A stretch of DNA of 64,000 nucleotides, taken from the NCBI GenBank assembly GCA_963921425.1, contig OY992836.1, positions 9,641,304-9,705,303 of the forward strand, written 5' to 3'. This stretch comes from Dryas octopetala. Lineage: Eukaryota > Streptophyta > Magnoliopsida > Rosales > Rosaceae. A program made the position numbers and the translations under genes. The notes below the pieces were generated by a model, which was given only the letters and a program-made list of their open reading frames with translations, was not told where the DNA came from and searched no databases. Positions within the stretch are counted from its first letter, which is position 1; every line of letters begins with the position of its first letter. Of this stretch, positions 11,790 through 24,255 are shown piece after piece.

Positions 11790-14300
11790 TTTTAGTGGTA
11801 AAGAGTATTTACATTTATCTTCACTTGAGATCTCAGAGTTAGAATATCTCCCTCCCCAATATTGTTTGATAAAAAAAAAAAAATCCAAATTTCTCTCAGT
11901 TGTTTAATTAATAATATCTTATTGTGAGATATTCTGAACGATATTGTGATATCATAACATATTGGTTTTAGATATAACACTATTTTGAATACCCCATTTT
12001 AGAGTAGACCAAGTAGGTAAATAAATGTGTGTGAGGTTTTTTTTTCTACGTCAAATAATGGCTTAAGCATGAATTTTTGGATGAGTAGTGCTTGGGTACT
12101 CAGAAATGAGTACAAGCTTGTCCTCACAACCAATCATATGAGTCCATAATGGGGTCCACCTTTTTGGATATTTACAAAAGATATTATTGTTCCAATTTGA
12201 GCAATATTTAAAGATCCATGATTTGAGGCATTTATTACTCCGAATTTTGAAGGTTTTAATTGATGAAATTTCATGATTCATGCATCTAATTAAAAAAAAA
12301 AAATTGTTATCAATTATGAACATCAATATATAAACACTCAAATACAAAAAAATTAAACACTCAATATACATATAATATACCTATAATATAGATAAAAAAT
12401 AAACACATTAAGCCTCTACTTTGGGTAAAAAAAAAAGAAGAAGAAAGAAATATCTAATAAAAATATAACAAATCCAACACAATACAAACATATATAGCAC
12501 TAAGATATATAAATACAAATACCAATATCTTGGACTCAGGTATATAAAACAAAAGAAGAAAAATAAGAAGATACATATCGCTTAGGTCAAGAAAAATGTA
12601 TAATTACCAACCTTCTTTTGAGGTACGTATTTATAATTATCAACCTTCTTTTGAGGTATATATACTAATGGTTTCAGGACCTCTTACTCAAGTAGAAAAA
12701 TGTGGAAGAAAAACAAGAACCACAACCATGGAGGGCTTGATGTTGAAAAAAAAAATCGAAGAAAAAGATAGGAGGAAGAAGAAGAAGAAGAAGATCGAAG
12801 ATTGAAGATTGAAGATTGAAGATTGAAGATTGAAGATTGATGATGAAGAAGGATAGAAGATGAAGAAAAATCAAATAAGAAGAAAATAAAAAAAGAAAAA
12901 AAAGATCTAAGAAACCACAAACACAACCAAATAAAAATAACACATTACTTATTTGTAAGTAAGGATGAAAGGAAAGTTGAAAAATACTACAAAAAGCGCC
13001 GTGTTGAACTTTTGAAATTGTTAACTTAAAGAATAAGTGAGGATAAAAGCTCAATGATGTTTGTAAAACGTAAATGACGTTTCTTCTTAATCTTTGAATG
13101 TTGGTCGTAATACACTAATTTGGACAAGAAAACACTTATTTTGAAATTTGAAAACAAATTTAAAATGATATACTTAATTTACAAAGTCAAACATAAATGG
13201 GAATTAAATTACCAAAAAAATAAATGACAAAACCTTTAAATAAGGCATTAATACACACTAATTTAGAAGACACATAAAACTTTGAAATTTGAAAACAAAA
13301 ACCAAAAATGAAAAATCTTAATATTCAACTTCATAAATTAATGACAATTAATTACAAAATTATTTCATGATAATATCTTGAAATAAGGCATTAATTGACA
13401 AAAATAAAGTTTACATTTTTTCAACTCAAAGAGAAAGAGAAAATAACAAAATAAATTTTCTGCAGAAAATAAATAATTCTACATGGCAAATTAAAAAATA
13501 AGGGGCCTTACTAGCTTCATACAAAAGAGACATTGTTACTTGTTAAGATGTGTATTCTGAGAAATTATTATTTTTTACTTGTTATTAGTACTTTATTCTT
13601 AAAAATAATTAAAAAACACCTAGATGTTAATTGGGACGGCTGGCCAACGCCTAAATAAGGCGCCGCCTAGAGAGATTTTTAGAGCACTGCCCGAATTGGG
13701 ATGTATTTTTAATTAGCTCTAACATATTAGTTAATGAAATTTACCTGAATTTAGAAGGTTTTTGTAAATATATTTTATAATTCAATTTATACAAGCATAA
13801 TTATTCTCATACAAAAGATGGTAATACCATGGCAAAAAGATATAGAATTGTCCATCTTTTAAAATTGAAAAAAGCAGCAAAGCATGGAATGGAAGGAAAA
13901 TAGTGAGGCACAATGATTATTTTCTCCATTACAGGAAATTCTACCTCCTAAGGTTTCCTAGATCGATCGGTTTTTTTTTTTTTTTTTCACAGCCTGAGAG
14001 AATTTTAATTACGACCCAATCATATTCCCCCGCACGGCCAGTGGCCACCAAACCAACCCCACGTGAAAATCAAACCCTCTCTCTCTCTCTCTCTGCTCTG
14101 TTCCAAGTTCAAACCTTTCTACTCACTCCTCTGCTCTCCAACTTTCAGTTTGCACAATGGAGACCATCAGATCAAATTAAGTACATTTACACACAAACCC
14201 CACTTCCCATTTAACAAAATTCTTGGAGGGTTCTCATTTGGATACCACTTCTTATTTTTTTTGGAGGGGATGAAGGGTTGGAAATCTTGTTGATGATGAT
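11790..14300. other. Intergenic, downstream side of the HD-Zip gene
   Basis: Very AT-rich. It contains the short tandem repeats listed separately, a poly-T at about 13972-13988 and a (CT)n tract at about 14077-14094. Bases from about 14300 downwards should hold the 3' UTR of the minus-strand HD-Zip gene. No polyadenylation site can be fixed from sequence alone. Confidence 0.45.
12594..12842. repeat. Short tandem repeats: 31-bp pair and (GAAGATT)n
   Basis: A phrase containing AACCTTCTTTTGAGGTA is repeated about 31 bases apart at 12600-12660. A GAA-rich run passes into about six units of the heptamer GAAGATT at 12795-12840. The open frames here are low-complexity artefacts of these repeats. 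Confidence 0.75.
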
Positions 14301-15843
14301 TTAATTCCATTGATCAGGGCAGTACCACTGAAGTGTGGGAGCTTGCTCATCCGAGAAGAAGCTGCAGGCCTCCTCACTGCTGAAGAAATTGTGCTCCTCT
14401 ATCTTCACAAACTGGGGCTGATAGCTGCTCTTCTGGAACTGAAAACAGTTCATGGACGACGACGAGGGCGAAGACGAGGAAGAGCAATTGAATGTTAGTG
14501 AAGTTGATGCAGGAGGAGACTTCATGAGCTGGTGGTGGGTTTGAAGATTAATCCCAGATGAAGAATTCATAGTCCCGTTTGGACTGTTTTGATGGTGATG
14601 ATGATCTTCGTTCAGGATTGCACTGGAGTCACTGTCTGATGACCCATCTTTATTATTGAAGTCTGGGAACAAAGAGACTTCAACTCCCACACCAGCTCCA
14701 TTGGTGGTGTTGTTGAAGCAGCTCTCAAAGTTTAGCTCTTTGGACTCTGATAGTACTGGGACAGAGGAGGTATCAGGAGCTGGTGGTGTTGGATTGGACT
14801 CTTTTGCAACCACTTGCTCTGCTTTCACTGACAGATCATTGCTCTCTGTGTTTTCTTCTTGGAACTTTGCTTTCAATTCCTTTATCTGCAATCCAATAGG
14901 AAGTGTTAGATCCAAGACTTTCTAATACAACTTATGAATTATCACACCTTCCAATAAAAACACACATAATTAACAGTTCAAATCGACAGTTCTGACAACA
15001 TAACATATCAAAACTCTCGAGACGATCATAATTCATACCTCTTTGACAAGAGCTTGATTGTCGTGTTGGAGGGTGTCGTAGCTGAGCTTGAGAGACTCGT
15101 AATTGGCTTTGAGAACGCCGTAGTCGCGTTCCAATTGCTTGGTTTTCCAGCGAGCACGGCGGTTTTGGAACCACACGGCAACTTGTCTTGGTTGCAGGCC
15201 AAGTTCTTGGGCAAGCTTCACTTTTCTCTCTGGCTCAAGCTTGTTCTCCACCTCAAAGTTCTTCTCCAAGGCCTTCACTTGTTCAACGCTTAGTCTTCTC
15301 TTCTTCTCGGCGACATGGCCGGACTCTTCAACACACCCTTCTTCATCCAAGCCAATATCCAACATGGACTGGAAGTCTCTGCTGTAAACAAGGTTGTTTC
15401 TTGGACTGTGTTCCTCTGCTGAACCAAACCAATCAAAAACCAAGACACAGTTTAGTGAATCAGTCTTAGTTTCTCCACAAAATTAACAACTATAATAAGC
15501 TAGATCAGCAACAGAACCAATTAATTAAGAAAGAAGAAAACAGTACTGGAGAGTCATGAAGGTTCCAAAGCAGGAAAAAAAAAAAGCATACATGGATTCA
15601 ATTCAACATGATGAATTTGAATCATAAAAAAAGTGTATGAAGTATTTCTTTGTTTTTAATTTCTTGGTGCAGAATTGATCATGAAAGAGGTAAGAGACAA
15701 AAAAGCACACACATGGTATGTGTGAATCTTAGGAAAACACCACTAGAAAAGGGGGAATTATGATGGATTCTTTATTAACCTGTTGTTGTTGGGCATATGG
15801 AAATCAAAGCACCCAAAGAATCTGAGCTGGCAAGCCTCTTCAT
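14301..15843 (-). CDS. ATHB6/ATHB16-like: HD-Zip class I transcription factor, ATHB6/ATHB16-like
   Basis: Nuclear DNA-binding protein of homeodomain-leucine zipper class I. The ATHB6/16 group acts in ABA, drought and light-growth responses and binds CAATNATTG as a dimer (family knowledge). There are three exons on the minus strand: 15843-15780, 15418-15039 and 14885-14301. They join in frame to 342 residues. The start [15 protein letters not shown] matches the group's N-terminus. The homeodomain spans about residues 58-115, with the recognition-helix core [11 protein letters not shown] at 103-113. The zipper has leucines at 117, 124, 131, 138, 145 and 152 and crosses the second intron. The acidic, serine-rich tail contains [10 protein letters not shown] and ends with [16 protein letters not shown], the aromatic/acidic C-terminal motif of this clade. 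Exon 2 has a CAGCAG tandem acceptor (see findings). I cannot separate ATHB6 from ATHB16 orthology without a tree. Confidence 0.93.
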
Positions 15844-16357
15844 GATGACTGAGTGGAGGGGAAAAGAACTTTGATCTCAGATCTTAATAGATCAAGCAAG
15901 CTCCTTTCTTTCTTTTGATCAATTTTTTGTTTTTTTGTGTTTCCAGTGGATCTTTTAATAGCTCAAGCAGAGTTTAGAGCAAGAGATGTTCACTTAAAGG
16001 AAGCAATGGAAGCACAACTAGTCCCATGTTTGAAACAAGACCAACTTGTAGTACAGTGGTGTATACAACTACTGTACAACAACCTATTCCCTCTCTCTGC
16101 TCCCCCATGTTTCTTCTCTTTCAATACTTCTTCTCCCTCAGTACCCATCCAAAAGAAAGCAAAATCACAACACAACACAACCCAACCCACAAAACAAACC
16201 CAACAAGCAAGCAAGAGTATATAATCAATCAAAAATCCCACCCAATGGGAGACGTAAACAACCAAGTACTCTCTCTCTTTCTACTACATCATTACCCAAT
16301 CAATTAAGCATAGTTGTGAAGACTGTATAGTCTATGACTGTTCATCTACAATGGCAA

Positions 16358-16360
<3 letters not shown>

Positions 16361-16399
<39 letters not shown>

Positions 16400-16407
16400 G
16401 AGAGAGG
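16361..16407. repeat. (AG)n microsatellite upstream of the HD-Zip gene
   Basis: About 47 bp of AG with one interruption. On the gene's strand it reads as a CT/TC tract about 520 bp before the start codon, so it may be transcribed as part of the 5' leader or act as a pyrimidine-rich promoter element. Confidence 0.85.
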
Positions 16408-16475
16408 TCTAGGAAAGTGAAAGGGAAGGTGAGTGAACCAGTTCACAACCCAGCTGCCCTTACACTCTCTCTCTC

Positions 16476-16485
16476 TTTAAATAAA
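16476..16485 (-). promoter_or_regulatory. Candidate TATA box of the HD-Zip gene
   Basis: On the minus strand the sequence is TTTATTTAAA, followed by a CT-rich stretch, as in many plant core promoters. It would place transcription start near 16445 and give a roughly 600-base leader. This is position and sequence inference only. Confidence 0.35.
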
Positions 16486-16507
16486 CCAGGTTGGGTCAGA
16501 CATGGGG

Positions 16508-17800
16508 TTAAGATCTGACTGGGGTTAGGTACACTGCAGTTGCAAATGTCAAATGAAATGAACGCAAATTCAATCCAAATGCACTTTTATGGTTCACTGG
16601 CTACAGCCGGTGGCCTCCCGGTTTTTGTACCGTTTCATGGGAGGGATTTTATTTTGGGTTAATAGTATATTGTTGGCGAAAAGTGGTATGTCTGCTATGA
16701 GTTGGCGCGGCTCGGCTTTCTTTAGCTGACCCAGATTCGGCTGGCGTCAGCGTATCATGTCCGTCACTACGTCGTGGTCGGTGCGATTAATCGGCGATCA
16801 GAAGATAATGTTTTTTGGCTTATTATTCTATTTGCCTTGGACATAGTTTGAATTATCACTTCACCTTGATGTTACACTCCACGTCTCAATTAACCCAATT
16901 TCATCAAATTTGTCGACATCTCCCGTTAGAAATGCTTATATGGCATCTATCTATGCAGAAAAATTAATTAAATATTATTTTAAAACATTAATATCTTAAA
17001 AAATTTAAATTTTAATAAAAAATTACAAAATATATATATATATATATATATCAAACACTCACCCCCACCGTCCCTAAAAATTATTATCTTAAAAAAATCA
17101 AACATTCATATCTTAAAAATTAAAATCAAAATTTAATTTTGGTTGAAATGTACTGAATAAATAGATTGATTGCCATTGATAAAAGAAAAAAAAGTCTTCG
17201 TGGAGGTCACAATTCTTGTAGTAAAAGTATTTGTTTATTTTAGTTACATAGGAAATTGTTGAACCTGAACCTATCATAATTTGATTCTCACCATTTGACT
17301 TAACTCCAAGGATTTAAAAGTATTTAGTTTTACATTAAGACGCGGGTTGAATCTCCATCCCTCTTTAAACTTCCTTTGCAATTTTAAAAAATATTGTTGT
17401 GGATTTCACCACTAGTGGTAGATCCAATAATATTTCTTCATGGAACAAGATAAAGAAGATCTTAGATATTTAATTTGAAGAGAAAAACTAGACACCCAGA
17501 CACGGGACATGGTTCTCCTCTTCTTGAAAAATCAATTTGTCCCTTTGAAACATTTCTACAAACACATTGTCTCCTAACTATAAGGATCAAACCAACAATT
17601 ATAGGTCAAGCATATATCTATGGTCTAGGGTAAGAAATAAGAGTTTATGAGGTCAATTGGCCCATGTCCCCCTCTTTGGATCCGCCCATATTCACCACTA
17701 TGACACAAGAATACAAGATTGACGTAAATTTACTGTTCACAAATTTACTGACGTCATGTAAATTTACTGTTCATATAAATGTAAATGAATCTCACACATG
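16508..17800. other. Intergenic
   Basis: A relatively GC-rich patch at about 16600-16800, just upstream of the HD-Zip promoter, gives way to AT-rich DNA with a TA run at about 17031-17051. No gene was recognised. Confidence 0.45.
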
Positions 17801-17808
17801 CTATATAC

Positions 17809-18506
17809 TAGGGCTGGAAGCGGTACGGTAACCGTACCGTATTCCCTATACCGCACTCCGACCGTTAGGGTCGATGAAGAAGAATTGAATTCTGATACCA
17901 TGCTGACGGTAGTCGGAAACCGCTCAATACGGTATCGGTTGAAATGAAACAGTGTCGGAACGGTAATGGGCATTTCGACACTGTCCAAATTGAGAGAGAC
18001 TGACAGAGGGCGATGGTGGTGACAGAGGGAGAGAATGACAGAGGGAGGCGACGGTGGTGAGAGATAGAGAGAGAGAGTGATAGAGGGATGCAATGGTTGT
18101 GACGGTGGTGAGAGACAGAGGGAGGCGATTTTGGTGACAGTGGGGACAGTGGTGAGAGACAGAGGGAGGCCAAATGGTGGTGACAGTGGTGAGAGACAGA
18201 GGGAGGCGATGGTGGCGGTGAGTCTGGTTACACAACAATTGGTGAACAATGAAGAAGTGGAGGTAACCAAGAGAAAGAGTTTGCTTCCAGAGACAGACAG
18301 ATGAAGGAGATGGAGTGGAGGCAACAGGGAGACTGATGATATATATGCGGTATCGGAATGTCGACGGTATTCAAATACCCATACCATTTCCGATACCATT
18401 TTTGTGGGAACAAAACGGTATTTGTGCCGATACTGCAAATGGCCAAAAAAATGTCGTACCGTCGGAATCGGAAACGGTATGGTATCGGGAATAAAACCCA
18501 CCCCTA
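17809..18506. mobile_element. hAT-type non-autonomous element (698 bp)
   Basis: The ends are TAGGGCTGGAAGCGGTA and, reading inward from the right, TAGGGGTGGGTTTTATT. The flanks are CTATATAC (17801-17808) and CTATATGC (18507-18514), an 8-bp target duplication with one mismatch, which points to the hAT superfamily. Both subterminal regions are full of CGGTAC/GGTATCGG phrases in inverted order. The centre is GA-rich (GAGAGACAGAGGGAGGCGA repeated several times at about 18100-18210). The long open frames across it come from this low-complexity centre and are not genes. Confidence 0.78.
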
Positions 18507-18514
18507 CTATATGC

Positions 18515-19254
18515 AGTCAAAATTAACAGAAAAGTTAACGGAAGAGGCACATTGCAATTTTCATAAACTTTAGGTTTCACATCGAAATATTTTGAATATC
18601 GGATACCAAAGTAAAAAATGACCTATACTTAAGGAGTGCAAAGTGTAATTCACCCTTGATTTTATATTAGTTTGGGCTCTCCGAGTCGTGTAGTGTGGGT
18701 TTGCAAGAGCCTTAGTGAAGGAGGGGACAATTAGGAAGTAGTCTTTGAGGCCAGAACCTAATTAAATGACTGGAGGTCCAAGTGCTACAAGAGGTTAAGA
18801 ACTTGCTTGATTCCTCAATACTACGTACTTTATGAACAGAGCTTTTTGCCAGATCGATTTGGTTTAACGGTTTGATTGATTTAGAAAATGTGGTTAGTTT
18901 CACCAATTGGTAAGTAACTTCCACATATTTATTTTACCGGTGGTAGAACTCACTCAGAAATTTAACCTAAACTTGCCTAAAAATCATAATTAGTCTTGTT
19001 GTTAGCTTTGCATACATTGTTAACTCATTTTTTAATAATTATTTTGGGAGATTAATGGTTGTGTAACATAATATCAGATATTGAGCTCTAATTCCAGGAG
19101 GTTTTATATTCAAAATCTCCAACTTTTATCTCCCCATACTTATTTCCATTAATTTCTTGCGGGTTTGTTTGTAGGATGAGTATAAATTTTTAGAATTTAG
19201 TAATTGTCTAATGTAAATAAATATGAAATATGCGTGCATTTGACATGTTACCAA

Positions 19255-19255
<1 letters not shown>
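18515..19255. other. Intergenic, nothing recognised
   Basis: No coding, RNA or transposon end signal was seen. Confidence 0.45.
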
Positions 19256-19289
<34 letters not shown>

Positions 19290-19292
<3 letters not shown>

Positions 19293-19669
19293 TAATGATC
19301 ACTCGCTCACCAAAGAGCGGAGAATTCCATGTTCACCTAACCACCTGCTCACCACAGAGCGGGGAATTCAATAATCGGGATTGTCCATTTTTTAGGTCCA
19401 TCCTTAAGGGTCATTTATGTAAAAAATCAGCCAAATCAATAATTGTTTGGTCCTCCAAATTTTGCGGACAAATACAGTTCGTCAGATAAAGTGAAAATGA
19501 TGTTGATAGTAATACACTAGCTAAACAGTTTTCGATTTGGCTGATTTTTTGCAAGGGTGATCTTTAAATGATGCCCTAAATTATGGACGATTCCGATCAT
19601 TGAAATTTGTTGTTGTGGGTTAGGTGAGCGGGGAATTCTCCGCTCTATAGTGAGCGAGTAATCATTTCA
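19290..19669. mobile_element. MITE embedded in TA microsatellites (Micron-like)
   Basis: The left end has ATGATCACTCGCTCAC and then AGAGCGGAGAATTCC. The right end read inward has ATGATTACTCGCTCAC and then AGAGCGGAGAATTCC. A second inner inverted pair, AAAAAATCAGCCAAATC (about 19423-19439) against GATTTGGCTGATTTTTT (about 19532-19548), makes the element a long hairpin. It is bordered by (TA)n on both sides (about 19256-19289 and 19670-19686). Insertion inside TA repeats recalls the rice Micron elements; the assignment to that type is inference. Confidence 0.7.
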
Positions 19670-19686
19670 ATATATATATATATATA

Positions 19687-22370
19687 CTGAATAACTGAAT
19701 CTAAATAAAAAAGCTTTTTATGTGCTTGGATTGTTTCCTGTAATTGATCAAGTATTCTTATATCTAAGTTTGGGAAGGTTTGAAAGTAAGTTAGATTTGC
19801 TTATGGCCGGGACTTGTGTTATATTCTCTTTCGAATTATATCTATAATTTGTCTTGGTTACTTCTTCTTTGCTGTTTGATATAATTCTTTCTTCCTCGAT
19901 CATCTCATGAATATTACCTATATCAACTTATATATGGATGAGGACGAATGGAGAGACTTCAAGACGATTAATGACCTCATGTTACTGAATTAAAGAATTA
20001 AAATGTGGACTCTTCTAGATCGATCTATTTCTATACTTTTGTTATTTGTTTGTTAGGGTCTTCCAGACCCATTCATACCATTAATGGTGACATATTATGA
20101 GGGATTGGTTGGATATCATCTTTTCTGAGCTCAATGAAGGTTGAGAGGATTATTCAATTTAAAAGCAAAAAATTGGTGCAAATTGGATCAACTCCATTCC
20201 CGAAAGTTTGAAACTTCTCTTTTTGGACTACTCGCTTGTTTCGACTTTTTGTGCTAAGTTGACAAACAAAACCAACATATGCTTCATGCATGATTGCATG
20301 TTTCTTTTTTTTTTTTTTTTTTTTTCATTCCTTTCTTCAGTGCCAAATCCACACAATAAGTGGAACATTCTTTCATGTATACCAGAAAAGGCATGCACGT
20401 AAATGTTATGGCTGCACGATCCCCGTCACCAAGAATAAAATGAAGTAGCACCAATTGTGGTGCATGTGAAGGTTGACCCACCTAGACCAAGCTAGGCCTT
20501 AAAGTATTGAATAGTACTATTGCTACACTCTTGTTTATCAAATTTGGTTCAATAAATCATGAAGTAGTGTTTGGTTAGTAATCTTGAGTTTATAATAAAA
20601 TAAGCTATAGATATATGGACTAGTGATCACTGACATATATATTATTTGGTAAATAATTTTAAAAGGCTCAATTTCCAAACACTATATTAAGGGCATGCAT
20701 TGAACTTAATAGTTGACTCAAGTATTAAATCCCTGCTACAATCCAAGACGTTCTTCCATGCATGAAACAAGTCTTATACAGCGGACTTTCTCATAGAAGT
20801 TGAAGTTGGAGTGGGGATGAGTCCAATTCTGTGAGAATGGGTTGTATAAGGCATGTCCCATACAAAACTTAAGCACTCTAAGAGCGCGCAGACTGACCCA
20901 TAAAATGTGCCTAAAGCTTGTGGTATTGAATTGCTACTGACAACCTGCCACAGCAAAAGTCTTACATGCATGGTCAATTTAAATTACATGACTAGACATA
21001 TACTGATACGTCAACAATTCTAGAGGAGTTATATATACTTTCAAGGATGAGAAAATAAAAGAAATAAAATTGTGGGATAAATATCATAAATACAATCCTT
21101 ATAAGCAGTCCGAAAACAGTGATAAGCGCAGGAGGCACAAGTGGGATTATAGCTGTAGTACGCTCATCATGGATTCATAGACGAGAGCCCACCACCTGCT
21201 TGATAATTGGTTGCTGCGATCGGGAGGTGAAAGCAGGTGGACCCTTGCGTGCATTATCATACTTTAAAGACAGCAACACGAGTGAGTTGGGTTTCCAAGT
21301 TTTTCTACATATACAACCCCACACAGAAAGTGAAACCAGATCATGAGGTGTGTGGGCATGTGTGAAAACCCTTGCACAAAAGTTAAAATTCAAGAGGCCC
21401 TACGTATTCAAGGAGGTAGATAGGAGAAAAGCTTTTTTTCTATTATGTGAAGCCACATCATAAGAATTAATAACACTTCTTGTATCGTTCATTTTATTTA
21501 GAAGAAAATTTATAAATATGATAGCTTGATATACATTTCTTGATAGCTTAATAAGTTTTTTGGGTTAATTATATTTTTTTTTTAATGGTCATGAGATTAT
21601 GAGTATAAAACTTTCGATCTCATCCACTTATTTCCTGCATAGTAAAGTTGCACCTATTTGTCTTTATATGTCTATCTTTTTATGTGCAGGATATAACTAC
21701 ACATGAAATAGAGTAGGTTTTAATCTAATATACATTATTAATTATTTATTCCAGAACAGCTAAGCGTTAGAGTTCAATAGTTGTCTCTAACAATAATAGC
21801 TCGTAACGATGGATGCACATATACATAATTTTATACATTTTTGTTGATTATACAATATGTTCATTTAGGAATTATAACTCCCGTCATGAATATATCTAAA
21901 CCATTGATTCAGTGAATTAGTACTTTACCATTTTGAACTTGTTTCCTATGTGTCATATGCATACTGATCGATGGTCCATATATGCATGGGCCTTTACTTT
22001 TTGGAAACACAATTGTCTATATTGTCAATATTGTCTACCAAACACAGTTGTCTATATTGTCAATATTCATTCTAAAAGTTTTTAATGATATTAAGTACGT
22101 GAAGCCGACTTAATAAATATTTAAGATCTTATAAGACACTTATCTCATCTAATATGAGACTAATATATACATGCTCAAAAGTGGACTAGCTACCACCCTC
22201 ATGCGTGCCCGTGGTGGTGATTGAGATAAATTTTCATGTCGAAATCCTTCAAGATTGATAGTGAAGAAGAGCTGAAGTACAAGATATATAGCTATGGAGA
22301 AGACTTAGTTAATTATAGCTTGCATATATACATATGGTGATTGAGTATGGTACGGGACATATTTATTGGT
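19687..22370. other. Intergenic; one higher-GC stretch of unknown nature
   Basis: No gene can be supported. The part at about 21119-21360 is less AT-rich than its surroundings and contains a 10-bp inverted pair, CCACCTGCTT (about 21192) and AAGCAGGTGG (about 21232). No known plant miRNA was recognised in it. A short direct repeat of TTGTCTATATTGTCAATATT occurs near 22013-22070. Confidence 0.4.
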
Positions 22371-22373
22371 GTC

Positions 22374-22530
22374 GTTGACAAGCACAAGCTTCTGCTTCTG
22401 CTTCTGCACGTACTACTACTACACATTTGGTACGTACGTTTCTTGGATTCATCATTTTTGTATGAATATATAATGAGCACAACTTCTAAGGCACGTTAGC
22501 TGCTGGATTGGGTAATCATAACTCCCAAGA
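22374..22530. repeat. Direct-repeat partner of 33364-33520
   Basis: The sequence running from TTGACAAGCACAAGCTTCTG through CATCATTTTTGTATGAATA to TTAGCTGCTGGATT is found again, diverged, at about 33364-33520 in the same orientation. The two copies bracket the 11-kb region that includes the CACTA element. Confidence 0.65.
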
Positions 22531-23639
22531 AACATACAAAAAGGATTTTGATTTGTTCCTACCCTAAATTATTATTGAAATGGATTTTGCACCCTATCTA
22601 TCAAATTATATATAACTTAATCAAAGGACTTTGATCATTGCCATAGCTTAGTTTTTAGCAATATGAGGAAACAAATTGAAGGTCAAACCGCCTTAATTAT
22701 GTGTTTCAGTGAAGAACACAAGATCTAACTAAATATGATTAATTCTTTAAAAGCTGGGGGCAAAAAGCTGGCTTAATTGGAAGACAAATCCCCTTCTCTC
22801 TCTACTTCACCTTCCAAGGTTAATATTTGGGATAAGGAATAATAATAACAATGGTTAATGTTTGGGGTGAGGAATAATAATGGGGTTTCGGGGATGAGGT
22901 CCATTCTCTGACTGAAGAAGAAGAAGAAGAAGAAGAAGAAGAAGGGGGCGGTGAGGAGGAGAGAGAAGAAGATAAATGGTTTAGTTTTCCAATAAAATTG
23001 AAGGGCAAAAAGGACTTAACAATAAAATACAAAATCTGAAATTTCTTGGAAATCAAAACCACTGTGTCCTTCTTTAAATTGATTAGTGTGACTTATTACG
23101 CATATGGGCTGGGCATGTTTTTTGTTGGAGTGTTGGAGTTTTCTTTCTTTCTTTTTTTCAGAGGGATTGAATCCTCTGTTTATATTTAGTCTTTTTTTTT
23201 TTTTTTTTTTTCAACAATAGTTCCCAATAAACTTCCTCCTGACTTAATACATAGCAATATGAGTGATACTGTTTTTTTTTGGGTAAAAGATATTAATTGT
23301 CCTTCTTTAATTTGAAGTATAAAATAAAAACAAATAATTTGGAAAACAAATAAAAATGAAAGAAAAAAAAAAGTTTAGGGTTGATTGGGGTTTGGAGCCT
23401 TTGGGCAATTGGAAAGAAAAAAAAAAGTTTCGGATTTCGTTTAGTTGTTTATAAATCCTAATACATTTCTATATAAAAATAATTAAGAATACTCTAAAGG
23501 GCTTAAATACTAATATCCTAAATAATATAGAGTATATAGAGTTAGTCTATAAATTATAGAGTATATAGAGTTTAGTATTAGGATTTAGTTTATAAATTAT
23601 AGAGCATAAAGAATATACTAATTTCATTTATTCATTATA

Positions 23640-23891
23640 CTAATTTTATTTAACAGTATTTGCCTTCAGCGCGCATTATATTCAACTTATATCATATGAA
23701 ACCTACTATATAATTTGGTTTCTTCAATGTTTTTTTATCAATTTAGTAGATAATATGTTAAATAAACATATGATAAAGTTTCATTAAAAATTTCGGTATT
23801 TTGATAGTAATTTTCGTCTAATTTTTGTCAAAATTTAAAAATCTTCGAAATTTCGATGAAAATTTCCTCGAAATCTAAAATTTAATTCCTT
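23640..23891 (-). mobile_element. End fragment of a MULE-type element (inverted sibling of 34019-34258)
   Basis: This stretch is the reverse complement, at high similarity over about 240 bp, of the left arm of the element at 34019-35320. It ends at AATTCCTT (23891), which corresponds to the element's outer tip. The opposite end is not visible, so this copy is truncated or its other end has decayed. It contains the repeated phrase GAAATTTCGATGAAAATTTC. Confidence 0.65.
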
Positions 23892-24094
23892 GGTTGTGCC
23901 TAACTAATTGTAAATCACAAATTCCTCAGCAGACTCATTTTTAAAAAATTTTGACTTTACCCTTAAATAAACTATTTAAATTGGTTTGGCAAAAAAAAAA
24001 CTATTTAAATTGTTAGGGCCAGAATCTCTCTCTCCACTATCTCTCAACTCTCTACTTATTGAGGTAAAGGGAGGAACAAATTCAAAAGGAGGTC

Positions 24095-24255
24095 GAATGA
24101 GAAATTTAGGTGGTATATCTAGTGCAAGTGTTTGGTGTTTGGGCTCTGCCTTGTTGGGCTTGCGTTTTGCTGTTGTTTGTGAGGCTTTTCAGCCCTCTTT
24201 GTTTCTATCCTGGCCTTTTGGGCCGTTTTAATTTATTCCCCTTTGAACCAGAAAA
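24095..24255 (+). mobile_element. Possible LINE 3' tail
   Basis: T/G-rich sequence with phrases such as TTTGGGCTCTGCCTTG and TTTGGGCCGTTTTAATTTA, ending at GAACCAGAAAAAG, resembles the 3' untranslated tail of plant LINEs. No coding part adjoins it, so this is weak. Confidence 0.25.

Noticed and set aside
12674..13054. A 126-codon minus-strand frame
   Set aside because: Produced by GAA/GAAGATT repeats read as Phe/Leu/Ser runs; not a credible gene.
14656..15469. Plus-strand frames opposite the HD-Zip exons
   Set aside because: Shadows of the minus-strand coding exons.
17764..18501. A 245-codon minus-strand open frame and several overlapping ones
   Set aside because: They lie within the hAT-type element and come from its low-complexity GA core. 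There is no domain and the codon pattern is repetitive.
23986..24231. An 81-codon plus-strand frame
   Set aside because: No domain; its second half overlaps a possible LINE tail, and the Trp/Phe/Gly-rich wording looks like untranslated T/G-rich DNA.
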